DNA from: Caenorhabditis remanei
Taxonomy: Eukaryota > Nematoda > Chromadorea > Rhabditida > Rhabditidae
DNA length: 64,000 nt
Direction of reading: 5' to 3'
Assembly: GCF_010183535.1 (NCBI RefSeq)
Contig: NC_071332.1
Span: forward strand, 9,052,001-9,116,000
A program made the position numbers and the translations under genes. The stretch's first letter is position 1. Every line of letters begins with the position of its first letter. Below are positions 11,310 to 22,122 of this stretch, in pieces. Below the pieces are notes generated by a model that was not told the DNA's origin, ran no database searches, and saw only the letters and a list, made by a program, of their open reading frames with translations.

Positions 11310-12889
11310 TTATGTAGTAGTTTCACTAATTCCTGCGTGCGAGACCATCGCTGAATTCGTTTTCGTAGCAGTTGAAGAATTTTTATTTCGACAGCGAGTG
11401 CAGCAAAGGAGATCTGAAAGCATTGGGTTCCAGTAGGAAGTTTAGAAATTAGTATTCTCAAATCACCAAGTGTAGCTCTATTGTAGTTTTTAATGATAAA
11501 TATATTGGGAAGTGTATCAATTGCAGGATAGACAGCCACGGATACTGTTATAAAAGCGCTACTGTTCCCAATGTTGATTTGAAGTAGAGGACAAATGAAA
11601 ACGATTGAACAAGGAATATACAACATGATCAAAGGTATAATGGTCTGAAAATGAATATGCTTTTGATGACTTCTAGATATTTTCCGTCTCCCTCATTTCT
11701 TTTTTCATATTTCAATAGGGGATTGAGTCACCGAAGTTGCGAATTCATACATTTTTCAGCATCCTTTTTCGGGGTTATAAAAGTCATACTCTAACATCTA
11801 TTTCTGGCTTCCTATTACTCATTTAGTTTTTGCAGTAAGGACATAACAAAAAGTGCTAATCCAAGATCTGGAATCAAATTAGTTAAAAGTCACCTGCCAA
11901 ACCAATGCTTTGAATAACTGATGTTGTAGTCCTTGTGTGAAACGGGAAGTGGAATGACTTAATAACTTCTTCATGGTTATGTAACACCTGAATCCGTAAT
12001 AGATGACAACTACTGAAGATGATCCCTGGAAACAAGACATCTTTAGAAAGTGTACAATCAATAACTGTAAAACAAAGTCAGCACTTAATTTGACCTTCTC
12101 ATGTTGAACTTACAATAACAAACCACAATACAAACATTCCAAAACAAGCCAATGGCTCAATATCTCCTAGTCCATTCTTGTCTTCTGGGTAATAATACGG
12201 TCCAGTATAAACAATGTCTTCCACTTTCAGTTCGAAATAGTCCCAAATGTCTTTTCTGAAATAAATGTGTTACTTTCATCAACATAATATAAACTCTGAC
12301 CGGATATATTCTGTGAATCCCTTGTCTTCTGGGAATATGAAAAATATAGCGAGACCCCAAATAATACCGTAGAATATTGGAACAAGACACCACATTAGAA
12401 ATTTCCAGCCTTCAAAGTGGGTTCGCCGGGCTCTGAATTACAAGCAATTGACAATTAGAGGAACAATATAAGACGTACTTATCCAATGATCCATATCTGT
12501 ACATGAAGTGAATAGCCAGAATAGTAACAGAACAACCATAGAATCCACAAATGCAACTGTTCAGAACTTTTGTGAAATCTCGACCGAACCAAGAGTTTTT
12601 GGCATCAACAATGACGATAACTCGAGAAGCGTACGAGTGGACAAACTGGAATTACATGCTATCGTAGTGAACCATATCAAACAAAACTTACTGGTTTAGT
12701 TACAGTAGCCAAGAGAGCGTAGAAAATTTCAAAAATGGAAATGTAAAGCATCAAATACTTGTATTTTCCAATCTTTTTCGGTGACTTTTCCACAATCAAA
12801 TAGATCATGAAAGAGTTGAGAAGAAGTGTCAAACAGACACAAACATTCTGAAGATAACCACAGAAAAGAGACCATCCACTTTGAAGCAT
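11310..12889 (-). CDS. Serpentine chemoreceptor, class Str, tandem copy 2
   Basis: Seven minus-strand exons: 12889-12692, 12645-12479, 12432-12301, 12255-12114, 12025-11894, 11644-11467 and 11413-11310; 350 residues. I chose ATG 12889 because a TTTCAG acceptor lies one base upstream and the first exon then equals copy 1 in length. Motifs parallel copy 1: KSPKKIGKYKYLMLYIS, HSYASRVIVIVDAKNSWF, FEGWKFLMWCLVPIFYG, VEDIVYTGPYYYPEDKNG, LQHQLFKALVWQ, IPLIMLYIPCSIVFICPL and VAVYPAIDTLPNIFIIKNYN. Exon 2 (167 nt) equals the sum of copy 1 exons 2 and 3 (88+79), and copy 2 has three extra introns in the C-terminal half. The C-terminus after the last splice is Ser/Thr-rich. Confidence 0.87.
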
Positions 12890-14209
12890 TCTGAAACATT
12901 TGAATGAAACAGATACTGAGATTAAATCAAAATAATGTTGAGCATTATAAATCAATGGTGTACTCTACGAAAAGAATGAGAAACAAATTAAGAAGGAGTT
13001 TTTTAAAAGAGGCGTTTCTGAGAAACAGACATCAACTGATTTTTGTTTTGAATTGATCCCAAGGGATGAAGGCGTAGACAGAGAAGCTCTGAGGACACCC
13101 GGCTATTTGTGGAAATTAAAGTGAGTAGACCGGTAATGATAATTGAGGCTATCCGGGAGGAAACTACGTCAACAATTTAAAAAAGAAATCTGAAAATATT
13201 CTGAAAGACAAAACTCTCTCTCACTCCTCATCTTCTTTTTGAATTTCAAGAAGAACTACATTTTCTCAGAACAAAAAGATTAACTAGATTGAGAAAATTG
13301 GTATTTCGACATATACAATTGATAATGATAGTCCACAGCTAGTGATTTGGAAAAGAATAGGATTCTCAATAAATCGACAAGGAAAATTGAAGAAAGAAAG
13401 AGTTTCTGAACAGGAATGAATTTGGAGAGTTTTACATTTTAAAGAATAGTTTCAGTTTGAAAAGAGTATGTAACATTACTTTGGTATGAGTAATCGTTGG
13501 AAGAAATATTTTGTAAATTAGGAATCAAATTGAATTTGCTCAGCTGCAACTATGAAACGGGAAGTCTAGCTTCAGTTTGTTTCAAAAATGGATTGTGCTT
13601 CGATATTGAATAATTACAAAATTTCAGAAGACATATCGATTCGAGAAAACCAGCATTCGAATCATCTTCAAGGCCTCTACTTTTACTTTACACCAACACG
13701 ACGAGGAGAGGATTTGCTGGAGCTGACGATTAACTTCTGGAGCGTTTTCAGGTGAAATGTAAATCGCTTCCATTTGTGTGATGCACAACGAGGAACATGC
13801 CTTTTGAAGCTCTCCTCTTCTCCACTCGTACGCTTCTCGAGTTATCGTCATTGTTGATGTCAAAAACTCTTGGTTCGAGCAGAATCTTATAGATAAATCA
13901 TCTGTGTTGTTAGAGTTAAGTTTTCGAATCTCGTCCAAAAATTGACAAAGTCATTGCTGTTGGGTAATAAGATATATACGGTAGGAAGAAAAGTGATCAT
14001 TCGATAAGGGACCACCATTCTTTTCTGTAATTTCAGCTGAAAAACTCCATAAACCTGAAATCTTTACATTAGAATAAGTTGTTCACCTTTAATTTTCAAT
14101 AAATTTCTTGAAATTTTATTTATTCAAACCAAGTTCGAAGCAAGGATATGAATTTGAAAAACAACCTCTCTTAGAGCATTAAATAAAATATAAATGAAAA
14201 GATCAATTT
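12890..14209. other. Intergenic region with receptor fragment and doubtful ORF
   Basis: About 1.3 kb without a confident gene. It contains the 57-bp str exon fragment listed separately and a minus-strand open frame of about 105 codons (13624-13938) beginning without an ATG. That frame overlaps the receptor fragment in antisense, so I do not treat it as a gene. Confidence 0.4.
13821..13877 (+). pseudogene. 57-bp fragment of a str chemoreceptor exon 2
   Basis: Plus-strand bases 13821-13877 match the coding strand of exon 2 of the str receptor at 11310-12889 (its positions 12641-12585) with a single mismatch at 13860. They would encode SYASRVIVIVDVKNSWF. Homology stops abruptly on both sides; there is no splice acceptor or flanking receptor exon, and orientation is opposite to the intact genes. 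It is therefore a small inverted duplicate, not a gene. The near identity indicates a recent origin or gene conversion with copy 2 rather than copy 1, which differs at many positions here. Confidence 0.8.
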
Positions 14210-15847
14210 TTAGATGTCATTTAAAAACGTCAGTGTGTTATTTAATTCCATACAACAAAACGAATTTCGTGAAAAGCTAATTGAATAGAAGCTAATTTCT
14301 AATTGGAGACCTGTAAATTCACTGAGAAGAGCGTCTATCATAACTGGCTCGGATCTTTCAATAATCAGAGTTTCAACATGAAATATTGTTGAGCTACTAG
14401 GGAATGGGACAGAAACCGTAGAGCATAAACATATATTTTTCACGCCCGTAAACTTTGATAAAATCATACTTGTCACGGGCCGGGCCGGGCCGGGCCGGGC
14501 CGGGCCGAAATCAGGAAAAATCTCGGCCCGGCCCGGCCCGGCCCGGCCCGGCCCGGCCCGGCCCGTGGCCCGGCCCGGCCCGCTCGGCCCGTTTTGAAAC
14601 ATTTTTTCAAAACATTTTGAGTTTTTGAACTTTTTTTGGAAATTTTTTGAAATTTTTTGAAAAAAGTATAGTTTTCGAATAAACATTTAAAATTGAATCA
14701 AAATGTGAATATGTAATGATAATTTAAGCATTTTTACTGTTTTTTTTCGAAAAATTTCAAAAAAAAATTGGTAAAAATGGGTACCCATTTTTGAATCCGG
14801 GCCGCCGGGCCGGGCCGGGCCAAGAGAAATTTCGGCCCGGCCCGGCCCGGCCCGTGGCGGCCAGGGCCGGGCCGGGCCGGGCCGGGCCGGGCCGACGGGC
14901 CGAGCCGGGCCGGCCCGATTTTTGACAAGTATGGATAAAATGCTTTCAATAAGCTCCGCCTTGTCTACATCGCCGTTCAACTGGATGTCTTCACATTTCG
15001 AAATACTTGTGTCCAAATTTTGATGAGCAATTGTATGAATTGTGAACACTGGCGAACGTCTAAATAATCGTTCAAATTCCTGTTGATACATCCTTTGTAT
15101 CGTTTTCCGACATGGTCTACAAACTTCTAGTTCACACTTTCCTTCACAGTCGCGCGAATATCTGAAAATGTGACTAAACATAGAATTGAATACTGTTCAT
15201 TGTTTTTGAATAAAATTTATTAAAATAAAGGAGCGTTATTGTAACAGTCGGTCCACGTAGCCTTACGACTACTAAACCTCCTTCTCAACCTTCTGGTTGA
15301 GATGTGGATCGGATTCAGTTTGGAAACGGATGGCACGTTTGGAATCTTCTATTTTTTCTGAATCCGATGACATCAAAACTTATTTCACGCCGAGACCCGA
15401 ACTCGAATCAACTAACTACAATCAACGTTGCTTAAGACGCACTCTCTGACTCGTTCGATCACCCCGAAGGGACACGAAAATTAAAATAGTAAAGAAAAGA
15501 TACTTGAAATCATGTAATTTAATTTTCAAACAATCAGAATCTTACCTTGCTTCAGTATTAATATTGCCTATTCTGAACCAATATGAGTTTCTTGCTTCAA
15601 TCGAAAACTGTTCCACAAAATCTATCGAAACCACGTGAATGTATCGGTCGTTGTCCTCACTTACGCGAACAGCGAATCTTGATTTAAGCACACTGTATCT
15701 TAATTTGGCTATATTGAATCGTAAACTGTATACGATTCTTTCCATTCTTAATGAGCATTTTGATAATAGAAATATCGATGTGTAATCCATTCCTTTTATT
15801 ATCCTTTTTTGTGCCAAGTACGGTAATTGAAGTATTTTGATAGGCAT
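14210..15847 (-). pseudogene. F-box/FBA gene interrupted by a transposable element
   Basis: Exon 1 (15847-15546) encodes an F-box: MPIKILQLPYLAQKRII, GMDYTSIFLLSKCSLRME. Exon 2 starts at 15161 (YSRDCEGKCELEVCRPCRK) and runs to ELIESILS, where a 469-bp element interrupts it; it resumes as KFTGVKNICLCS at 14456 and goes through LIIERSEPVMIDALLSEFTG. It is homologous throughout to the intact divergent paralogue at 16397-17556 (residues about 1-190), then diverges and stops at 14210, so the C-terminal third is missing. A TTTCAG lies just before the ATG. The intervening intron (15162-15545, 384 nt) is unusually long for the family. Function is probably lost. Confidence 0.8.
14465..14933. mobile_element. 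469-bp GGGCC-rich non-autonomous DNA element, hAT-like
   Basis: The element is bounded by 11-bp terminal inverted repeats (CATACTTGTCA at 14465-14475 and its complement at 14923-14933). It is flanked by an exact 8-bp direct repeat, GATAAAAT (14457-14464 and 14934-14941). Eight-bp target duplications are typical of the hAT superfamily. Inside are blocks of a 5-bp GGGCC/GGCCC repeat in opposing orientations (about 14476-14506, 14524-14590, 14801-14820, 14834-14855 and 14867-14920), able to form GC hairpins. These surround an AT-rich core (about 14595-14790). No transposase is encoded. Open frames across it translate into Gly-Pro-Ala-Arg repeats and are artefacts. Confidence 0.85.
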
Positions 15848-16396
15848 TCTGAAACAATCAAGTCAGCTGTAGAGGAAATAGAGGAAATGAAGAAAAAACT
15901 TAAAAGTAGAAATTACGATTTCTCGAGTGTAGAGTGTAGAGAGAAAAAATCCCACTCAAAATCAATATAGTGACTAATGACTGGATATACTTCTCTATCA
16001 ACCTTCAGAATGTTCAGAAGATTACGTAGAATCGATATTCATTATGTGGACAGTCTACTGTGGCCTCCGGGAAGCCAACTGCTTGCGGTCGATATTCTTT
16101 CCCAGAGCATCGTTGGGGTCTCACGTCCCAGACCGAGTAGGCTTGATATTCACGCGCCCAGTTTTTATGTTTTTCAAAACTGTTTCTTTTCAATTTCAGA
16201 GTGGAATTGTGATCAGAAATTTGTTTTCAATTCTGAAATGATTCAATTGGAGAATGTACTCAAGCTCAAAGTTGATTTCTTTCATATTTTCCTCTTTTGC
16301 CATTCAAATGGTTTCTAGGTCACATATTTAAAACCTTGTACGGAATCCCAGTATTCACTTCCTTTAGTTAGTCACATCAATATTATCTGTTTCAGA
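15848..16396. promoter_or_regulatory. Shared upstream region of the divergent F-box paralogues
   Basis: The 549 bp separate two head-to-head F-box/FBA genes and must hold both promoters. A GC-richer patch (about 16040-16160) contains a small inverted repeat GGTCTCACGTCCCAGACC. No conserved promoter motif is recognised. Confidence 0.4.
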
Positions 16397-17556
16397 ATGT
16401 TCTTTAAATTGTTGAACTACCCCTACTTGGTTCAAAAAGAGATAATAACAAACATGGACTTCACATCAATTTTTCTACTAGCAAAATGTTCAACAAGAAT
16501 GGATAGTGTTGTGTACAGCCTGAATTACAACATAGCCGAGTTAAGATACAGTCTGAATAGGAAAGAGTTCACTGTTCACGTGAGTACGGACGGAGAGACA
16601 TTTGATGCCGTGGTCAGTTTCGAATTTGTTAAAGAATTATTGGATGATGAGAACGGTTTTTATGCGATGCAGCAGATACTTGATCATATGATTAAATTGA
16701 GGTAGGTTTCCTCCGAGTGAAATGTGTGATATTGTCAAATTTTCATTTGGAAAAAAACTTCAATCCAAATGTGAGTTCATATTTTCAGAATTACGCGAGA
16801 CATTGAAGGAAAATGTGTGATACAAGTTTGTAAACGACGGCGGAAATTGATACAATGGAAGTTCCAAGAAGAGTTCCAAACATTATTTAGACGTGTGCCA
16901 GAGTTTGTCATCAATACACCTCTCCGTCCAATTTTAGCACGGAATTCTTCAAATTGTGAAAGCGTTACAATCGACGGTAGTATTGTAAAATCAGAAGTCG
17001 TTGAAGAAATTTTGTCAGAATTTCCAAATCTGAAAAACGCGCGTTTATGTTGGCCGTTTGTGGATCCAGTAAATGCAGACTCCAAACTTCTCAAACTCGA
17101 CAGTTTGGTTGTTGAGCTGTGTAAAGAATCACTGATGAAAGTTCTTCTCCAGGGATTCACAGGTCGTCATTTAATTTTAAAAAACATACATCTTGACGTA
17201 TTGGAGGTGGAGGAATTTATTAATGGGTGGACATCAAACGAAACTTTCCCCAACTTGGAAACAATTCAGATATTTACGAGACGCTTTCCATTTGAGTGGG
17301 AACAAATTCTTGATAGAATTCAAACGCAACCATTCGATTCTTCAAAAAGACCGGCATTCTACAGTATCAGTTCTCAAAAGTTCTTTCTATTCATAGGAAC
17401 AGTTCAATTTGTAAACTTTGTTTTTTCAGATATATTGACTGCCCGAATAGCGATTTCGACTGTTCAAACTGGGTTGATATCGAACGACAGGGTGACCGAA
17501 AATTGGCTTCAATTGGAGCTTCTTCGAAAGTGATTCGATTTTTCGTTTGGAATTAA
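16397..17556 (+). CDS. F-box protein with FBA_2-type domain (intact paralogue)
   Basis: Three exons, 16397-16701, 16789-17379 and 17430-17556; 340 residues. The N-terminal F-box reads LNYPYLVQKEIITNMDFTSI, FLLAKCSTRMDSVVYS. The FBA_2-like region includes LLQGFTGRHLILKNIHLDVL, VEEFINGWTSNETFPNLETI and the family-typical ending DIERQGDRKLASIGAS, IRFFVWN. That ending fixes the frame of exon 3 and requires a weak donor (AAAA/GTTCT) at 17379, since the better GTATCAG donor gives the wrong phase. A TTTCAG acceptor lies one base before the ATG. Presumed SCF ubiquitin-ligase substrate receptor; its divergent neighbour is the interrupted copy at 14210-15847. Confidence 0.82.
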
Positions 17557-18526
17557 CTGTGACGAAAATTTTCAGTTGAAAATCACTGCTGTGTTCAATT
17601 TCTGAACACTATTTGTTTTGTTTTGTTCAAGCATACCTCTGATTTTTTTCAACCACCTTTGTTTTTGAAACTTTAATAATAATAATTGCCCCCAGAGCTA
17701 TTCACGATGAATAAAAATACCAACAGATCCTATTCACAAATAATGAAAGCCGGTTTTTTCTCCAGTAGCAGAGAAGTTTCTATAGGATTTGGTAAAAAAT
17801 TTCGAGAGTTACTGTAATAAGTTTCAAATTTTTACAAATGAATATATTGGGTGAAGTGAGAATGACTGAAAGTGAGAACGAGAAAAACGAAACTTACTCT
17901 TAATTTATTTATCCTTATATTTCTGGCATTCTACTCTCAAATCTGAAATTTTATGAGAACTCAAATGATTCAGTCCAAGAAAAAAGTGGCGAGTTTATAA
18001 TAAGTCTTTAAGTGTCTTAAGGAAGAACGGAAATGTTTGTGGGGTGGTTTTCAGATTATTTCAAAGCAAAACCCAAAGCTAGAAAATTTTCAATTCTCAT
18101 TGATAATTTCATTTTTCTCCATACTAAAGAAATATGTACTAACCTTTAAGATCCGGACTCAGCTTCCGAGTGTCTCAATATTAAACAAGCAGGTTTTTCG
18201 ATCCGATGAAACCTGCTGGATTCAAATGCTAATGAGCTTCAGATGGATTCAGATAGAAATCACAAATTTCAAGTATCATTCCAGTTGTATTCCTTCGTCA
18301 ATATGTGTTCTGCACTCGCCTCAACTTTTTACGTTTCCTTGTCTCATGACAATCAATCAGGCCAAAGTGATTTTCATCTGTCGTGATATTTATACGTATT
18401 CTCAAAAACACGGATCATGGCCCTGCCTTTGGACACGAAACAGGTGAAAAAGCGGTACCAACTCTGCTCACCCACACATTTCCCTATTCTTTTAATGTAA
18501 AAAGCCTCACATTTCTTCGGAAAGAA
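17557..18526. other. Intergenic, about 970 bp
   Basis: AT-rich, between the F-box gene and the seven-TM gene. A 136-codon open frame at 18037-18447 begins at TTG, has no domain and no coding-like splice context, and is not counted. No repeat recognised. Confidence 0.4.
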
Positions 18527-20764
18527 ATGCAGCCAACTATCAAATCTTCTGGTACTTTTATTCTTGAAGTTTTCACAGTTTTAGGTGCTCTCGCCATCTC
18601 TTTGATGGCTGAAAAACGGTTTTTGTGTGCTCCGAGAATGCTTTTCGTCTTCCAACAGGTTGAAATTGTAAGTGTTTTGAGACAATGAATATATAATTAT
18701 TTGAAGATGTTCATGCTGATTTACATCATTTTCTTCTTAAACAATTTCAATATGGACCGTGAAACTGATGAAGAAGTCGCAGTGAGTTTTTCTATTTTCG
18801 GAAAATTGGATAGTTACACAAATGTGTGTTTCTCACTCTAATAACTTCTCGATTCGGGGAATATCAAAAGACCGCTTCGTATAAACCAAGCATTTCTAGA
18901 GTAAATATATTAATCAATACATTAAAATATTCTAACCAAAAACCACCTGGTCCTTTGTCTAACCGTTATTTGTGTAGCTATTGACGTCTACCAGTTGGTA
19001 GTTGAATGACCAGTTTAAGTATTTCAGAGCTGGATGTTTCTGAGCAATTCACGAGATACAGAACAATTTATTCACAGACATTTCAGCGCCTTCTCTGTCT
19101 CTTCGAAGTATTCGCAACTACATTTATCAACTTGATCTACCTTTCAATGCTTCACTTATCCGCAGTTGAATCTGGTCTAACTTTCCTTGCAATCACATTC
19201 TTTCTTCTCGCTGCATTCTTTCTATTTGCAATGATCAGTATTTGCCAATGGATAATTGAAGACCAATTGATATTGTTAGCCAGTAAATTGTTCAGTTATC
19301 AACTGGTTCAAGTTGTCCTTTTCCTATTCTGCACACTTTGTGTTATTCGGTTGACGATGAGACAAGATATCGAGAAGAAGAAACCTCTTCGAACATATCT
19401 CCCTCACTATATCCTGACGGTGAGTTCTTTTTCGATCTTTGACTTTTTTGAAACAAGGAGCCTCAAAAAACATAATCTTTTCCCCCTAAATGAGTTTTTC
19501 ACTTTGCTCAAAATGCCAATTTGCAGTATTGCTCTGTGGTGTTGTTCCTCATTGCACCAAAAACTGCCTTCCTTTATGCAGTTGTGACAAATGCGCTGCA
19601 AAATGATGAGCTCATGTCAACAATACTACGAGGTCTCTTGTTCATTACTCCAATTTATAACTTGTTTTTGGTTTTGTTGATAAATTGTCAAGACCCAGAA
19701 AGAAGAGGAGAGTTGGCAAAGTCGATAAGTAATTCTGAAGTCATGAATTTTCGAAATAAAATTAGAATAATTTCAGAAAGAGCATTTCGAGGTATCAAAA
19801 CTGGTCCGATTCCACGTATAAATGTCCAGGAACCAACGAGTAGTTCAGCTCTAGCATCTAGAAGTCATATTGCATTAAATCTTATGAGAAATCCCATGAA
19901 TTCATTCAACAAACTACAAAGACAATCTGCCGCAGTTGAGGGAATGTAAGTAACTTCTTTCGAGCTCTTATCTACATTTTTCCGATTCCAGACCACCTCA
20001 AAATAGTTTGAGAGTACCGAGAGATCAACGATACTACGCTACGGAAGAGGAACCAGTGGAGACTGATCAAGTCCCTACTCCTCAAGAAATCCTGACATCA
20101 AGAAATTCCGAAGAACGAGGATTCATGACGGTGGCATTGCTCAGAAGGTATTTTTTCTCTTTTCATGAAGGAAGTATCGTGAGTCAATTTCCTATGAAAT
20201 TCCGCTTAGAAAAAGAAAACAAAAGAATCAATGGCAATCTGAAAAAATAAAACTTTGAGTGAAGTTAATAAATATGTGAATTCCAATTCAAACTTGATTT
20301 AGCTTCAACACAAGAAATGGAAAATATTTCAGTTTAAATAAAAGTGAAATGATTTCAGAGCGTCTCAAATTAGCCAACGATTTCAAGGGATTCGTGGAGA
20401 TTCAGCTCGAACAGATTCCGCTTGTTCCCGCACTCCGTCACCTTCTCCTCGATCATCTCAGAAAATAGAATCTAATCCTAGTGATAAGGTGACATATTCA
20501 TTATTTTTACTGTAACCTTCCATTCAGACCAACTTTCTCATATAAAACTTGATACATTTACAGGACAACGAGATATCATGTTCCCCCAGAAGACCATCTT
20601 CTCGAAGATCACAACCTCTTGACGTCTCTCAACTTCTTGGATTCTTCATCTCGTCGTCGACGTCTTCTGTTGCAATGACGATACCCGTCAGGAATAAGCG
20701 AGCCGTTGAGAGAATCCAAGACGTTTTGCATCAAAATGAGCAAAATTCTCTTGATTTCCCTTGA
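18527..20764 (+). CDS. Seven-TM membrane protein with long Ser-rich tail, family unassigned
   Basis: Seven exons: 18527-18667, 18707-18781, 19087-19419, 19527-19945, 19992-20147, 20359-20488 and 20564-20764; 484 residues. Seven hydrophobic segments lie in the first 275 residues (for example FILEVFTVLGALAISLM, MFMLIYIIFFL, LTFLAITFFLLAAFFLFAM, ILRGLLFITPIYNLFLVLLI). A roughly 200-residue cytoplasmic-like tail rich in Ser, Arg and Pro follows (SRTPSPSPRSSQK, SPRRPSSRRSQPLDVSQLL). It resembles a nematode GPCR-like receptor, but I cannot assign a class. Exon 3 could instead begin at ATG 19006, making a shorter gene with its own start; the acceptor at 19086 keeps phase with the upstream TM exons and is preferred. 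Confidence 0.68.
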
Positions 20765-22122
20765 TGAATGCGCGAATTGTTTCTTTTTATAAACCTCGAT
20801 TTCTCTAGAATTATGAATAATCCAAACTCTTCCGCTTTTTCTCTTTTCCTCCTTATTTTCCCACAGGTATGTGTCACTCATTGTACTTTTTTCTCAGAGA
20901 TTGATGTGTTTATAGTGTGTTATGCAGTTGAAGAAGATCATCAATCATTTAATATCAGACTTATTTGTATCAAGTTGTAAATCCACATTAGCCAATCCGG
21001 TGTGGGTGGTGAAAGAAGATGAAAAAGAGGAAGATAATCCGATGAGAGTACATGTCAAAAGGGAAACGAGATAGACAAATAAAACACATTTGACATTTAT
21101 TCAAATTACTCTCGAAGATGCTGGAAGCAAGAGAATAAAGAGAGGTTTTGAATAGAAAGGTAATGAAGAATTAGGTCAGCTGATGTTGATTGATCTAGAA
21201 GATTCTATGGAAAAGGTTTGTATGAAAGATTAGAAAATAGATGATAATAGAATTGTTGTATTCTGAGAATACGTACTAGATTAGAAAGAATACATTTCAT
21301 AATCTGAAGGTTCAAAATATCAAATGTTCAGTCTCGACTTTTCAGAAAACTCCAGAATTCTGAAAATTTCGCTTCGCCAAAACAAATGTCAGTAAAGAGA
21401 GGAGTTGTTTTAAGAAGAAATGTGGGAAAATGCTATAATAGTGGAAATTATTAAAAACAATAAGTGAAAGACTCTAAGAAGAATCCAGGAGTTAAATTCA
21501 GAGTGTTGACTTGAATTTTCAAGAAGCATCATTTTCAGAAAAACCTGTTCGCAGCGTGTGAACTTGCAATTGTTCCTATATCTTCTCGACCTGAATGCCG
21601 ATCACTAGCTCATCCATTCTTCAAGCACTTGACCTAGAATACTTCTCCAGAGCTTCTTTTCCTACACTTGATGACTTAATTCCTCTGCAATATGAGTCAG
21701 AATATTCAATGTTCTCAACGTTCTCTCTCTCTCTCTCTCTTCGATTCTAGATAGAAATTTTCCAATTTCCTTTTCTGTTGCCAGTACACTACAACTGATC
21801 ACTAAATACATTACCAGAACATTATGCAAGTTGTTAATAATCATCAAAACATCACTTTTCTCTGTCTAATTTTCACCAGAATTCGTCATCTTAAATGCGA
21901 CCTTCTCTCGTGCCAACATATGATTATATCTATGTTTATGCTCGATTTCCCACCCTCTCAAATGTTCACCACGTCAAATCAACAAGTGCTCTTTTCCTTT
22001 TTTGAAGAACTCTCAAAAATCCATGAAATAACACAAGTAGAATTTATTCTCGTTTCTCTCTCAGCGTCTTTTATGTCAAAATCACTGTTAAAAATAGTAG
22101 TTATCTGCCTTCTTCTTCTGAT
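20765..22122. other. Intergenic, about 1.36 kb
   Basis: No gene recognised. It includes a CT microsatellite at 21722-21740 and AT-rich sequence. Confidence 0.45.
21722..21740. repeat. CT dinucleotide microsatellite
   Basis: About nine and a half tandem CT units, directly visible. Confidence 0.9.

Noticed and set aside
13624..13938. Minus-strand frame of about 105 codons
   Set aside because: It starts without ATG, has no homology, and is partly antisense to the receptor fragment.
14471..14929. TA target duplication (Tc1/mariner type) for the GGGCC element
   Set aside because: TA borders also exist, but the longer inverted ends with an exact 8-bp duplication restore the F-box frame, whereas removing the TA-bounded unit leaves a stop codon.
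14476..15181. Gly-Pro-Ala-Arg repeat proteins on the minus strand
   Set aside because: Direct translation of GGGCC arrays inside a transposable element.
18037..18447. 136-codon plus-strand frame
   Set aside because: TTG start, no domain, no splice support.
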